Source: Hondaea fermentalgiana (lineage: Eukaryota; Sar; Bigyra; Thraustochytrida; Thraustochytriidae). From it: a DNA stretch of 64,000 nucleotides. The DNA lies in contig NPFB01000071.1 in assembly GCA_014084085.1 (NCBI GenBank), forward strand, positions 139,023 through 203,022, read 5' to 3'. Below are positions 30,499 to 40,476 of the stretch, piece after piece. Positions within the stretch are counted from its first letter, which is position 1. Each line of letters starts with the position of its first letter. The notes below the pieces were generated by a model, which searched no databases, was not told the origin of the DNA, and worked only from the letters and a program-made list of their open reading frames with translations. Position numbers and translations under genes: made by a program.

Positions 30499-31224
30499 CC
30501 TGCTGGCCTCGCACTCTCGCCCGCTCGGACGCCTATCTGGTGCTCTCACTCGCGTTCAACCTTCGCCCTCGCGGACCCTCGCGTCTCGCTCCTCAGCTCG
30601 CGCGCCACTCGTGGCCCGGTTCTGCCTGCCTGCCTGCCTGCCCTCAGCATCAGGCAGCGGCACCAATGTGGGACTTGTCCGGCTCTCCGGTCAGGTTTAC
30701 TGGCTCGCGGTTAGGTTTGGAAGAGAGAAACAAGGGCAACAAAGGGCCCCGGCAAACAAGCAACCGGTACGTGCGGAGAGCGCGCTCGCGTGCGTGCGCG
30801 CGTGCGTGCGTGCGGGCGGCTACGAGGAGCGCGGGCGCGAGGGGGCGCACGCGCCGGGAGAGAGCGCGATGCGCGGCGCCGTTTCGCGCGGGCCGCAGGG
30901 CCGACATCGAGACCGGAGGGCATGCATGGGCGCAGATGGAGGTCGCCCAAGTGAGGACGCGACGGACGGCACGCGACCTGTTGGAGGAGACGAGGATGGC
31001 TGGCTTGGAGAAGGATGGTGCAGGGAAAGGGAGCGTACGCAACTCTGTGTCCAAGCGGTGACGCTCGCGACGTTGATGAATGGGTGTGTGTGCTGGGTTG
31101 ACGTGAGAGTGACGTCTAACGTGAATGGGCTTTACGCATTTATAAACGAACGAACGCGCGCAGGAAGAAAGCAAAAGGGGGGAAAACTTTCGAACACCCA
31201 GAACCCGAGACTACATCAGAAACC
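30499..31224. other. Divergent promoter region between the helicase and TMA7
   Basis: GC-rich in its left part, with CCTG and GCGT tetranucleotide arrays (about 30627-30645 and 30791-30815). The right part carries candidate promoter elements for TMA7, listed separately. No coding sequence is supported. Confidence 0.55.
31099..31146 (+). promoter_or_regulatory. CRE-like TGACGT pair and TATA box upstream of TMA7
   Basis: TGACGT at 31099-31104 and TGACGTC at 31110-31116 are spaced 11 bp apart. A TATAAA follows at 31141-31146, about 80 bp before the TMA7 ATG. Order and spacing fit a TATA-driven promoter with bZIP-type half-sites. Functional assignment is inference. Confidence 0.45.
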
Positions 31225-31398
31225 ATGCCCCGCGCCGGAGGCAAGAGCACCGCCCTGACGGCCAAGAAGGCCAAGGCCAAGGGCAAGGTCGTCACGGACG
31301 AGGACATCGAGTTCAAGAAGAAGCAGAAGGAGCAGCAGAAGAAGGAGGCTGAGCTCCGCGCCAAGTTGGCCGGCGGCAAGGGTGGCAAGAAGAAGTAA
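31225..31398 (+). CDS. TMA7: Translation machinery-associated protein 7
   Basis: A 57-residue protein. TMA7/CCDC72 proteins are small, very basic, and co-purify with ribosomes. The sequence starts MPRAGGKSTALTAKKAKAKG, has the family's central acidic-to-helical signature TDEDIEFKKKQKEQQKKEAE, and ends in AKLAGGKGGKKK. The length matches the family (about 60). Codon use is strongly C/G-ending, like the ribosomal protein gene in this window, which suggests high expression. The ATG sits in ACCATGCC context, about 80 bp below a TATAAA. It is convergent with the S28 peptidase gene, only ~145 bp from that gene's stop. Confidence 0.93.
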   Translation: MPRAGGKSTALTAKKAKAKGKVVTDEDIEFKKKQKEQQKKEAELRAKLAGGKGGKKK

Positions 31399-31542
31399 AA
31401 AATCAGTCGAGACTCAATTGTCATTCCCGTCCACGTTACCCTTTTCTCCCACTGTTCATAGGCATTCCACCGCACATTTATGCTCGTATCCTCCCATCCA
31501 TCAAATGATCAGTTTCTCTTTTGTTGTCTAGTTTCCGTCTCC

Positions 31543-33351
31543 TCAGACCTGGCTCGCGGGGATAGCATTGCCTTGCCCGGATACAAGCCACGAGCGGATG
31601 ATGCGCTCCTCGCGCGCGCGGCCCTCACGTAGAGAAGGAGGGTCTTGCGCCGTGGGGAACATGAAGTCCGTGTGGTGTGCGCCGTGCGCAAATTCCACAG
31701 CTTCAATACCGCGATCGCTTTGACTTTCGAGCACACCGGCAGCGGACCATGGGTCGTACCGTCCGTTGCTAAAAATGATTTTGCTGCCGTATTGCGAAAT
31801 CTCCCGACCCATGTATTGCGCAAATGGCCAGCGACCTAATGGGTCCAGCGTCGCCGGGTCGTCTGTGACGCCATAAAGACCGCGTTCTCGGTACGAGGAA
31901 CACGAGGCCTCTGCTCTCGCAGCCAAGACGAGTTCTTCGTACGAGCTATTGGCAAGCGACGAGCGAGACACAGAGGGAGGCCAGTACATGTCGCGGCCCA
32001 GGCCACGCAGCAGATATTGAACGAGGAAAAATCCCTCGTTGCAAACAAGTGCCCCCCAGGCGTCGAGCATGCCTACAGACTTCGCGTCGACTGAACATGT
32101 GCTCTTACCGTGCGCTTCTTCCTCTTTCTTCAGCTTCGCCAAAGACGGAACCTCCTCATCCGATGTGGCGCTAAAGCATTCTACATCCCCGGTGATATTG
32201 TAGAGCATGCCGTACATTTTCCCCACGCCGCGAACGAGATCTCGCACACTTGAGAGCGAGCTCAGTTCACGAGCGTCGGTGGTCCTGGCGGCATCCCAGT
32301 CTACTTCAATTTGAACCTTGGGATCTTCGTGCAAGTCCACGGTGAAGCGCACGTCCGACCGATTGCCAGAGAGCGAAACGCGTGTTTGAGGCTGGCGCAC
32401 ATGTGCGCAGACCTCGCGCATTGGCCAAGCAGGTAATTTATAGCCGCGCTTGTTAATGGTTGCAAAGACAATGTAGTCTGAGGGATACGGAAAGTTTGAT
32501 TCCGCAAGCAGAAACAGAACATCTTGCAACGTGGAGAGAAGCTCGCTCACCGGTGGCAATGGACTACACCATCCGAGTTCCGTCTCGAGTAGCGCGCGAC
32601 CTCCCGAGGACTCGGCGAGCAGAGAAATGAGCGTCCACGCGGCGAGAAAGCTGTCCCAACATTGTGGGTCCGCTTGGCCCGAGGCATCCTCGAGTCCCTG
32701 CGAGATCGCAAGATAGGCACCATCGAGATCCGGGCGACTCGAAGCAAAGCCGAGAACAGGCGCTGATCCGGCCACAGCGCCTCCATTGCAGACGTGCGGG
32801 TACCGGAGACGAAAGTAGGCGGCAAGCATGCCCCCGTAGGAGCCACCAAAGGCAATCACCTTGGAGTGAAAGTGGTCGAGTCCAAGGCGGTTTTTTACAA
32901 ACGGTACGACTGCCGCGTAGTCTGCCAAAGCCTGGGCACTCGAGACGTAGGCCATGCAGTTCTCCATACCATCAAGTTTGGGATAGGACTCGCCAAAGTA
33001 TCTGTGCTCTGCAAAGACCAGCACGGCGCCCAACGTCTCCCCCAAGGTCCACATGATGCCTGTGTTGTTAACGTACAAGTCCACGGGGCCTTCATTTCCT
33101 GTGTAGAAGAAGACTGGGCTATGCTCGCCGTCTCCGGGTCGACGAAACCCGTCGTGAATGCAAACTCGCTGCGAGAACGTCGCGCTGCCGCCGTTAAAGT
33201 GGTCCACGGGTTGCTCGACAAAGACGATCTCCGTGCAGTTAGCCAACGAGGCCGAGCCTCCGAGTCTGTCTGTGCGAGCAGTAGCCGTGAGCGGGGCCGC
33301 CAGCGCCACCCACAAGGCCGCCAAACGTAAACTTCGCGCGAGACTCGCCAT
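31543..33351 (-). CDS. S28 family serine carboxypeptidase (Pro-X carboxypeptidase / DPP II type), secreted or lysosomal
   Basis: 602 residues from the ATG at 33351. It starts with a cleavable signal peptide (MASLARSLRLAALWVALAAP). The S28 opening QPVDHFNGGSATFSQRV and PVFFYTGNEGPVDLY are present, then AEHRYFGESYP. The nucleophile is in GGSYGG (~residues 169-174). The catalytic Asp is expected in NGRYDPWSAAGV (~530) and the His in AHGAHHTDF (~558). Several Asn-x-Ser/Thr sites suit a glycoprotein. The length is slightly above that of human PRCP and DPP2. Family members cleave after proline in acidic compartments. Whether this is a carboxypeptidase or a dipeptidyl peptidase cannot be decided from the motifs. 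No catalytic loss is seen. Confidence 0.93.
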   Translation of the reverse strand: MASLARSLRLAALWVALAAPLTATARTDRLGGSASLANCTEIVFVEQPVDHFNGGSATFSQRVCIHDGFRRPGDGEHSPVFFYTGNEGPVDLYVNNTGIMWTLGETLGAVLVFAEHRYFGESYPKLDGMENCMAYVSSAQALADYAAVVPFVKNRLGLDHFHSKVIAFGGSYGGMLAAYFRLRYPHVCNGGAVAGSAPVLGFASSRPDLDGAYLAISQGLEDASGQADPQCWDSFLAAWTLISLLAESSGGRALLETELGWCSPLPPVSELLSTLQDVLFLLAESNFPYPSDYIVFATINKRGYKLPAWPMREVCAHVRQPQTRVSLSGNRSDVRFTVDLHEDPKVQIEVDWDAARTTDARELSSLSSVRDLVRGVGKMYGMLYNITGDVECFSATSDEEVPSLAKLKKEEEAHGKSTCSVDAKSVGMLDAWGALVCNEGFFLVQYLLRGLGRDMYWPPSVSRSSLANSSYEELVLAARAEASCSSYRERGLYGVTDDPATLDPLGRWPFAQYMGREISQYGSKIIFSNGRYDPWSAAGVLESQSDRGIEAVEFAHGAHHTDFMFPTAQDPPSLREGRAREERIIRSWLVSGQGNAIPASQV

Positions 33352-34216
33352 CCTTGTCGGCAATCTATCTCTGCATGTCTCTCTGATACAGATACCACCG
33401 ACGGTCTCAATGCCTCCGTCACTCGAGCGTCACTTGCCTTTGTGATGTAAACCACATGCGCAGCAGTTCGGAAACGAGAGGACAAGTGCGGCAAGGTTGC
33501 AAGAGGGGAAGCGGAGTGACGAGCGCGGGAAGCTTGCCACGCCGTCCCAGTCTCAGTCCGCGGGGGGCTCGACTCCTCGCGCCTGCTGCCCCTTGAGCGC
33601 GATTCCACCAAGTGCGATGACGCGGGCTTTGCGAATCTCCTGTCCTGCGACGTGCAGTAGGCCTACTTCAACAAGGAGTGCCTTATCACTTTCGATTCTT
33701 TCTTGACCAGCAATCAGCGCTCGGAGGGGACTACTCAAAGACACTGAGGATGAGGACGTGCAAAATATTATTCGTGTGGCCACGAATGCGTTGCTAGATC
33801 TCAAGCTCGCGGCGCAAGATGAAAATGGTAGCGTTTTGCAGCATCGAATCACTGAGGCGCGAAATTGCCGTGCAAGGGAACACAATCTCGATGCTGAACG
33901 AGATGCATTAGATGCAGATCAACGGAAATCAGATCATGACAAATAACGGGTAGAAAAAACGGGTTGAGCGAGAGATTAAGAGAAGAGCTATGAGGCGGCC
34001 CCGCTTAAAAAAAGGTTTCTGAAGAAATCAAGAAGCGCGTCTCGAAGAGATTGAGGCGGTCTTCGAGCGAATCGCGGCTGAAAAGACCATTCTTCGCCAA
34101 GAGTCGACTTGGTGGATGTCAAACGCAAGGCCGCCCCCAGAGTGGTGGAGAGCGAGCCGTCGTACTCGCAGGACGAGTAAGCGTTGCGGTGGAGAATATA
34201 TACTATCAAGAGCTCT

Positions 34217-34625
34217 TTAGAAGCAAGGCTGCATTCTGGGGGTTGCCGTCAAAGAGGTATACTCTACAGGCCCAATCCCAGAGAGGAGGATGCACTTCGT
34301 AGGATTCTCTCGTTTGAATCCAACACAATCAACTTCCATGTCGCAACTTACTTTGCAATACTCAAGAGGATCTGTAAGGAGAAGAGTGTCATGCACGATG
34401 CGCCGGTCCCCACGAGGCTGAAAAGCAGGCAGAAGCACATACTCGCACGTTTCACCAACGAGCTTCAAAGTTGGCGCAGACGTTGTCGGCTGTGATTTCC
34501 ATGACGGCAGAGCAATCGCTGCTCAGCGAGGTGTAGAATTGTCTACTTGTGGATACGCCAAGGCCGATGGCTGTAACGTTAGTGAGGAACGCGACGTGTC
34601 CTACTGCGTATTTCGCAAGGTGATC
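34217..34625 (-). pseudogene. Broken PAN/Apple-domain-like fragment
   Basis: On the minus strand one frame (34468 down to 34217) reads a Cys-patterned segment: ETCEYVLLPAF, then LEYCKVSCDMEVDCVGFKRE and PTKCILLS. The C-x3-C-x5-C-x-GF ... C-x-L spacing is that of PAN/Apple domains, which bind proteins or carbohydrates outside the cell. A second frame immediately upstream (about 34625-34470; VAFLTNVTAIGLGVSTSRQF then SSDCSAVMEITADNVCANFE) ends at a TGA where the first takes over. This suggests a frameshift, or an intron I cannot place. No start, signal peptide or full gene is seen. The plus strand also has a 104-codon frame here, so the strand assignment rests on the Cys pattern. Confidence 0.4.
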
Positions 34626-34766
34626 TTGCCCGATTTGCAGTCTACTTAAGCGTCAACATGCCACCACTCTCTGCCTGTGCGCGGTCAAGTTTCTCGATGA
34701 AGCTGTGTGCGGGGTTGAGGCAAGGCCTAGTTTCTTGCTGCGCATCACAGTTCGGGCTTCGGGAGC

Positions 34767-34820
34767 ATGCAGATTGCTATCTTAATGCAGATTGCTATCT
34801 TAATGCAGATTGCTTTCTTG
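34767..34820. repeat. Three tandem copies of an 18-bp unit
   Basis: ATGCAGATTGCTATCTTA is repeated at 34767, 34785 and 34803; the third copy has two changes. The unit is a multiple of three, so on the plus strand it encodes an in-frame ADCYLN-type repeat inside a weak open frame. Confidence 0.9.
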
Positions 34821-36034
34821 ATACGCATGCGGCCCACAATTCGTCCTCCTTCTTGGAACGCGCATGTTCCTCTGATTCCACAGTACTACGTCATGCAATC
34901 ATGTCGTGTAGCGCCATGGAACGCGAAGTCGCACGCAGCTTCAGGCGCAGCAAAATGGATTCTTGCTTGCTCAGTAGCACGTCCTTTTTCTTTCTTCTAG
35001 CAGCCTTGCTTTGGAGTGCTTCCACCGTGGAAATGGACCGTGGTGGGCATATTCCCTGTGCTCTAGCACATTTCTGTACGAAACCTCTCGTTCGCTAGCT
35101 ATTTAGCGCCGAGAGCGTAAAGCTTCCGTGGGCCCTTAGCTTCGGCGGACTCGCTGTGAAGGTCGACGCGAAAAGACTCGTTCAGATTTCTCCTCACCGG
35201 CAATGCTCGCTCGCTCCCTCGGTCGGTCGGTCGGTCGGTCTGGGCCCGGCCCGAAGGCGACGGCGCGGAGAGGTAGTTGAGGGGCCGCGGGAGAGGAGGT
35301 GTGGTGAATCTAGGACTCCGAGGCTCAAGAATGCTGTTGCGCCATTGCTGCTTTTTTCCACCAAATCCATTGCGAGACTGTAAGCATCCGCCAGTCCATC
35401 TGCCTAATCAATGAACTCTTTTGCCCTCACATGTTAAAATAAGAGTCGTTGCGGACTTTTTCTCTCTCTTGTACACTACGTCCGAGGCCTGCCTTCCAGC
35501 TTGCTAGGTTGTTTGCTAGCTATAGCTAGCTAGCTAGCACATGTTGCTTGCTTTGCTTTTACTTTTGCTTGCTTTTACTTTTGCTTGCTTGTTTGTTTGC
35601 TCGCGCCAGCGCGTCGCCAACCCGAAATGAACACTAGGAGCACAAACCGCAATGAGTGCCTCAAAAAAGCCTCGTACATAATTGCGAGGAATCCGGTGGG
35701 AGTGCTATTCGTAGCGGTGTGAGAGGGCCTGTGTGCGAGCGGCCTCCCGGCCGCCTGCCTGCCTGGTCGAATGAACGCCTCACAGAGTGGATTCCGTCGA
35801 CGCCTTGTGCTTCTCCAGTTGACTCTGAGCAGCCGTCTCCTGCCGCCTCTTTTCGTCCTCAACGTCTCCCTGGTCTCCAGTTTCCCCGCGACACCTTCCG
35901 CACCCCCCTTTGTCCCGATCGCGCCTGGACCCGCCCTCCTGCCAAGGGGGTCACGGAGGGAGCTTGGCTGGCTGACGTGGTGGATTTCGCCGACGTAACC
36001 ACCGCCGGCGCGGCGCCAGTGCGACGTTTCGGGC

Positions 36035-36087
36035 GGCAAGTGGCGCGAACGGATAAAGTCTACTTGCGCCGCGCCGCGCAAGTGCGG
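36035..36087. promoter_or_regulatory. GCAAGT/ACTTGC motif cluster upstream of PP2A-B55
   Basis: GGCAAGTGGCG at 36035, ACTTGCGCC at 36062 and GCGCAAGTGCGG at 36076 lie about 650-700 bp upstream of the start codon at 36739. GCGCAAGTGCGG is identical to the copy at 6958. Function inferred from recurrence. Confidence 0.4.
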
Positions 36088-36738
36088 CAAAGCGGGGCCA
36101 GGGCTGTTCGGGTCCACGCAAGGACGCAGCCAAATAAATTCAAATCGGCAGATCTCGAGCGAGCGCCCTGAGCGAGCGAGCGACCGACCGGAGCGACGCA
36201 GGCAGGCCAGGCAGCCAGGCAGCCAGGCAGCCAGGCAGAGCGCGACGCGCGCCGCGCCCGCGCCGCCGCCGCCGCCCCCCTCCCCGCGCGCGCCGCTGCG
36301 CTCTCTCTGCTGCCCGCCCTCCCTCCCTCCCTCCATCCATCCATCGCCGCGCTGTGCGCAAGGGCGATAGGGAAAAGGGAAAACCGCCCGGAGGAGGCGC
36401 AGAAAGAAGGAGGAGAAGGTCGTTGACCGGCGAGGACGACGCGCCGAGCGGCGGGCCCCTGAGGCGCGGCGGAAGGCGCAGGCGCGCTGACGCGGCGCTT
36501 GTCCCCTCTCCCGCCCTCTGTCTCGTCTCGTCTCCGTCTCGAGCGAGCGAGCGAACGAACGAACGACCGTGTGTGTGCCGGGACGGAGCCTGGAGGCCAT
36601 AAGCAAGTAGCGCTTGCCTGCGTGCTTGCTTGCCTGCCTGCCCCGCCCGCCTGCTAGCCGCGCGAGGCTGGCTGGCCGGCTGTTTGGCAGAGCACGCACG
36701 CACGCGCGTAAGCGAGCAAGCGAGCAGCGTAGAGCACG

Positions 36739-38253
36739 ATGGAGGAGGACGATGACTGGAAGTTCAGCCAGTGCTTTGGCGAGAAAACGGCGCTCGAGGA
36801 CCTAAACGAGGCCGACATCATCTCCGCCGTAGAGTTTGACCAATCCGGTGCCTTTCTTGCGACAGGTGACAAGGGCGGACGCGTCGTCGTTTTCGAACTC
36901 GACGGCCACAATGCCGTGCAAGGCATCGCGGCCGCAACAAGCAAAAAGAGGCGCCCCTTGAAAGCCCCACTGGAATTCCGCTTCCAGAGCGAATTCCAGA
37001 GCCACGAACCGGAATTTGACTACCTCAAATCATTAGAGATCGAGGAAAAGATCAACCGGATCCGCTGGTGCAGGCCGGCGAACAATGCCCTATTTCTGCT
37101 GTCAACCAATGACAAGACCATCAAGCTCTGGAAGGTCCACGAGAAGACCATCAAGACAGTGTGCAACCTCAATGTGGACGAAGACACAAAGGCCGCCACC
37201 GCAGCGGCGCGGCGCGCCCGCGTCGTCAGCGGCAGCGGCGCCCACGCGAAGCAGCCTCTGCAGGCGCGCGGGCCCCACGAGGATGAAATGATGGACATCG
37301 TCGAAGAAAGCGGCAAGGAGCCGGACGTGCCCCTGTTCCAGCGTCGTCAGGTCCCGCGGCTTGTGGTGCCCAAACTAAAGTACGCCTCGCGGTGTATGAG
37401 CTCTACGGCGCGACGCGTGTACTCGAATGCGCATGCGTACCACATCAACTCCGTTTCTGTAAACAGCGATGGCGCCACCTTCATCTCTGCCGACGATTTG
37501 CGCATTAATTATTGGAACCTCGACCTCAATGACCAATCGTACAATATAGTGGACATCAAACCTGAAAATATGGAGGAGCTGGCCGAGGTCATCACGGCAG
37601 CCGAGTTCCACCCAACGCAGTGCAACCTCTTCATGTATAGCAGCAGCCGAGGCAGCATCCGTTTGGGCGATATGCGCGCGCGCGCGCTCTGCGACATCCA
37701 GGCCAAGACCTTCGAGGAGCCCGAGGTCCCCGGAAACAAGTCCTTCTTCTCTGAGATCATTGCTTCCCTCTCCGACATCAAGTTTACCAACGATGGCCGG
37801 TACATCATCTCGCGCGACTACCTTACCGTAAAGGTTTGGGATGTCAACATGGAGAATAAGCCCGTCAAGACGATCCCCATTCACGATCAACTCCGCTCTC
37901 AGCTCTCTGAGCTGTACGAGAGCGAGTGCATCTTTGACAAGTTCGAGGTGGCCGTTTCTCCGGACGGCAATGGTTTCGCCACGGGCTCGTACTCTTCGCA
38001 GTTTCACATTCTCGACCGAAGCGGCAAGTCGAGTCTTTGCATTGAGGCGGGCAAGATGCCGCCCAAACAGGCCATGTCCTTTCGTTCGCAGGGTATCGAT
38101 TTTAGCCCTGCAATGGAGGTTTGTTCCGAATCATTCGATAAGCCCGACGGCGCGATGGACTATAACCGCAAGGCCATGCACATGTCTTGGCACCCTCAGG
38201 TTCCTCTGCTCGCCGTCGCGGGCCTCAACAACCTATTCATCTACTCGCGATAG
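36739..38253 (+). CDS. PPP2R2: Protein phosphatase 2A regulatory subunit B (B55/PPP2R2 type)
   Basis: Seven-bladed WD40 regulatory B subunit that directs PP2A to substrates, notably in mitotic exit. 504 residues, single exon, ATG in CACGATGG context. Family signatures run the full length: [147 protein letters not shown] and the C-terminal [20 protein letters not shown]. It is slightly longer than animal B55 (~450), with an Ala/Arg-rich insertion near residues 150-175. It belongs to the same cell-cycle module as APC10 elsewhere in the window, though unlinked in any operon sense. Confidence 0.97.
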   Translation: MEEDDDWKFSQCFGEKTALEDLNEADIISAVEFDQSGAFLATGDKGGRVVVFELDGHNAVQGIAAATSKKRRPLKAPLEFRFQSEFQSHEPEFDYLKSLEIEEKINRIRWCRPANNALFLLSTNDKTIKLWKVHEKTIKTVCNLNVDEDTKAATAAARRARVVSGSGAHAKQPLQARGPHEDEMMDIVEESGKEPDVPLFQRRQVPRLVVPKLKYASRCMSSTARRVYSNAHAYHINSVSVNSDGATFISADDLRINYWNLDLNDQSYNIVDIKPENMEELAEVITAAEFHPTQCNLFMYSSSRGSIRLGDMRARALCDIQAKTFEEPEVPGNKSFFSEIIASLSDIKFTNDGRYIISRDYLTVKVWDVNMENKPVKTIPIHDQLRSQLSELYESECIFDKFEVAVSPDGNGFATGSYSSQFHILDRSGKSSLCIEAGKMPPKQAMSFRSQGIDFSPAMEVCSESFDKPDGAMDYNRKAMHMSWHPQVPLLAVAGLNNLFIYSR

Positions 38254-38958
38254 ATGCTGTAATGATGTCTTGCATCCAGGGATACTTGCTTGCAATGCCT
38301 GCTCGGGTCTCGTGAGATTACATCGGAGTGTGGCGAGTCGATCGCCCGCATTGCGTTGCGCCAGACGCAAGCAATCGAGCGAGCAAGCAAAGGGCTCACG
38401 ACGTCACGGGTGGGTTATATCTTCTAAAGAACATTTGCCATTTGGACTCAGAAGATTTAGACGACGTTTACAGCATGTACGCGGGCAAGCTTTTACAAAG
38501 GAGGCCAGCGCCATGACGCACTCTTCTTTTGCTGCAAGGGAAACGACTCATCTTTCACAAATGTATTGTGCAAACAAAACAAACCAAACAAAACCAAACA
38601 AACACACAAATAATACAAAAGACCAAAAAGTCAATCCGTCTGGTGCTCTCGTTCCTCTAACTTGTCTTGCTTTCACTTTCACTTTAACTTTCAGATCATG
38701 AAGAAGACTGCATGCCTATCCTACCATGCGCCGCACAAGAGAAAAAGTGCCATGCCTTGCAATATACAAACTGTGTTTCGACTTCGTTGAATCGTCCAAG
38801 TTTGGCATCGAAAAGCACAACAAAGTCTCCTCATCCCTTCTTCTTTCCTTGGCAGTTCTACCTCTATGTACCGAGTCTTCAAATTTTTATCTCCCATTCT
38901 GACAAACTTTGCAAATACAAAAAAAAAGAAGTAAAATTTGGTGTAGGTTTCGCGAGGT
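38254..38958. other. Convergent intergenic region
   Basis: AT-richer 3' flank DNA, with short CAAA-type arrays near 38570-38600 and oligo-A tracts. No gene seen. Confidence 0.6.
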
Positions 38959-39714
38959 CTAGATGCCATCGTCAAAGGCAGCCTTGCCTCGTGGCACATA
39001 GGTCTCGTCCAGACCGTCTCGCGCAAGACCACCTCCAGCGCCAGGGCGCAAAAAGACCTGATTGATTGCCCCCACCAGTGCGCACGCGAGAGCACCCACG
39101 GGAAGCGTGTAGTGAAAATCTTGAGCCGTGCGTGCGTTTTCTTTGGATATATCGTCCTCGACATCCAAAGTGCCAAAGACTACGCCAAAAAAGAGCCCCA
39201 AAAGAACGGCAACAACCAGAACCACTGCAATTTGTACCGGAGTCGAAACAAGCGGTTGCCAAAGACGCCGACCCCTGGACAACTTGGCCACGCAGTACTG
39301 TCCTGAAAAGTTAAACAGGTCCATGATCGAAAATGTAAGCGCGAACCAGAGCGCTACGCCCAGAAGCATATACATGGGCACCTTGATTCCGGCGGAAATG
39401 CCCCTGAACCAATTTTTTTCTAACATGAAGCAAAAAAGCCCCGCCACGACGACCAGGCATGCAAAGATCATGACAAAGTACGTTGACATCGTCTTTTTGG
39501 CAGCAGGGTGGCCAGCGCTTCCTTGCCAGCTCAGCGCGTTGACGCGATACAGAATGAGGGTTCCCATGAAGATGAGGGAGCATCCAAAGATGGCGGAAAA
39601 GAGGCCATTCGTGCTAATTTCTAGCATGGCGTGGTTGACAAGAACCGACACGCACGTCCCAAGTACTGCGCCGCCCATTGCTCCGGCCAAACCTTGACCC
39701 ACGCGGTGTGCCAT
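38959..39714 (-). CDS. Six-TM membrane protein of unknown function
   Basis: 251 residues from the ATG at 39714 (MAHRVGQGLAGAMGGAVLGT). About six hydrophobic helices are evident: ~10-28, 32-55, 75-97, 108-135, 155-180 and 205-220. The first is Gly-rich (AGAMGGAVLGTCVSVLV). Loops are short and the C-terminal tail is hydrophilic (PGAGGGLARDGLDETYVPRG). I do not recognise the family, and no catalytic motif or signal peptide is seen. It could be a small transporter-like or organelle membrane protein. The upstream in-frame bases lack an ATG. Confidence 0.65.
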   Translation of the reverse strand: MAHRVGQGLAGAMGGAVLGTCVSVLVNHAMLEISTNGLFSAIFGCSLIFMGTLILYRVNALSWQGSAGHPAAKKTMSTYFVMIFACLVVVAGLFCFMLEKNWFRGISAGIKVPMYMLLGVALWFALTFSIMDLFNFSGQYCVAKLSRGRRLWQPLVSTPVQIAVVLVVAVLLGLFFGVVFGTLDVEDDISKENARTAQDFHYTLPVGALACALVGAINQVFLRPGAGGGLARDGLDETYVPRGKAAFDDGI

Positions 39715-40476
39715 TGTGTTCAAATTAAAATCCAAGAAGGAGTACTTGTGACTTTCCAAGAGAAAGAGAAGCTAGACTTGGTCGAAACGTTTCGACTGTA
39801 GCTTTGCTTTACGTCTACGCAGCCCCGGTCTTCGACCTGAGAGCTGCTTCGTCCCGCACGCTTGCTCCTTTTCTGCAGCCGCGAAGAAATAGCCTCGCTT
39901 CCTCTGGCACCTCGAGCGACCGGGCTCGGCCACGCTCCGCGGCGCTGCGCGATCTGATCCCTTGCGCTTCCTTCCACTCGACTTCTTTCTCCGCCCGCAG
40001 AGTACGCGCCGGCGAGCAAGCGCAGGACTCCGTATCTCGCTCTCGCGCTCGCTCTCGCGCTCTCTCTCGGTTTCTCTCTTCTTGCGGCGAGCGTGCCGGC
40101 ACGACTTGTGGGTCTGTCTGTCTACGTGGCCTCGTTTCTCCGCCAAGATGATGCCAGCTAGCCTCGGCCAAGTATACGTACGTATTTTCTCTTCACGCCT
40201 CCATAAAAGCAAACTCACGTCGCAAAGCGCGCGCGTCCTCACGGAGCCGCAGAGCTGATAGCATTCTTGGAGAAAGGAAAGGAAACGCGATCGCTGCTGC
40301 AGCGCGCCATCTCGCGATCGAGATGATGGACGATCGTCTCGATCGAACTTGCTCGCCTCGCCCCGCCTCCAGTTGAACTGGACGCTGGAGACGGGGACTC
40401 ATTTTGGCTTCGGCTTGGGAGCAAAACCACAAGAAGAACAACAACAACCGCGACCACGAACGGAAAAAAGGCTGCC
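39715..40476. other. Divergent intergenic region
   Basis: Promoter side of the six-TM gene (minus) and the CFAP298-like gene (plus). A CTCGCG/CTCTCG-rich tract lies near 40040-40075 and an ACA trinucleotide run near 40435-40450. Overlapping long frames here are compositional. Confidence 0.5.

Larger units (their letters stand above)
33352..36738. other. Gene-poor region with fragmentary coding-like segments
   Basis: The largest gap between intact genes in the window. Coding-like but short pieces occur on both strands at about 33553-33735 (minus; SPLRALIAGQERIESDKALL then LVEVGLLHVAGQEIRKARVI), 33735-33946 (plus; VQNIIRVATNALLDLKLAAQ) and 34217-34625 (see separate entry). None makes an intact gene. 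From 35.2 kb rightwards it is promoter-like GC-rich DNA with TCGG, GCTTT, CAGC, CATC and GAGC/GAAC arrays (35219-35238, 35555-35600, 36206-36238, 36330-36345, 36541-36567). Confidence 0.5.
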
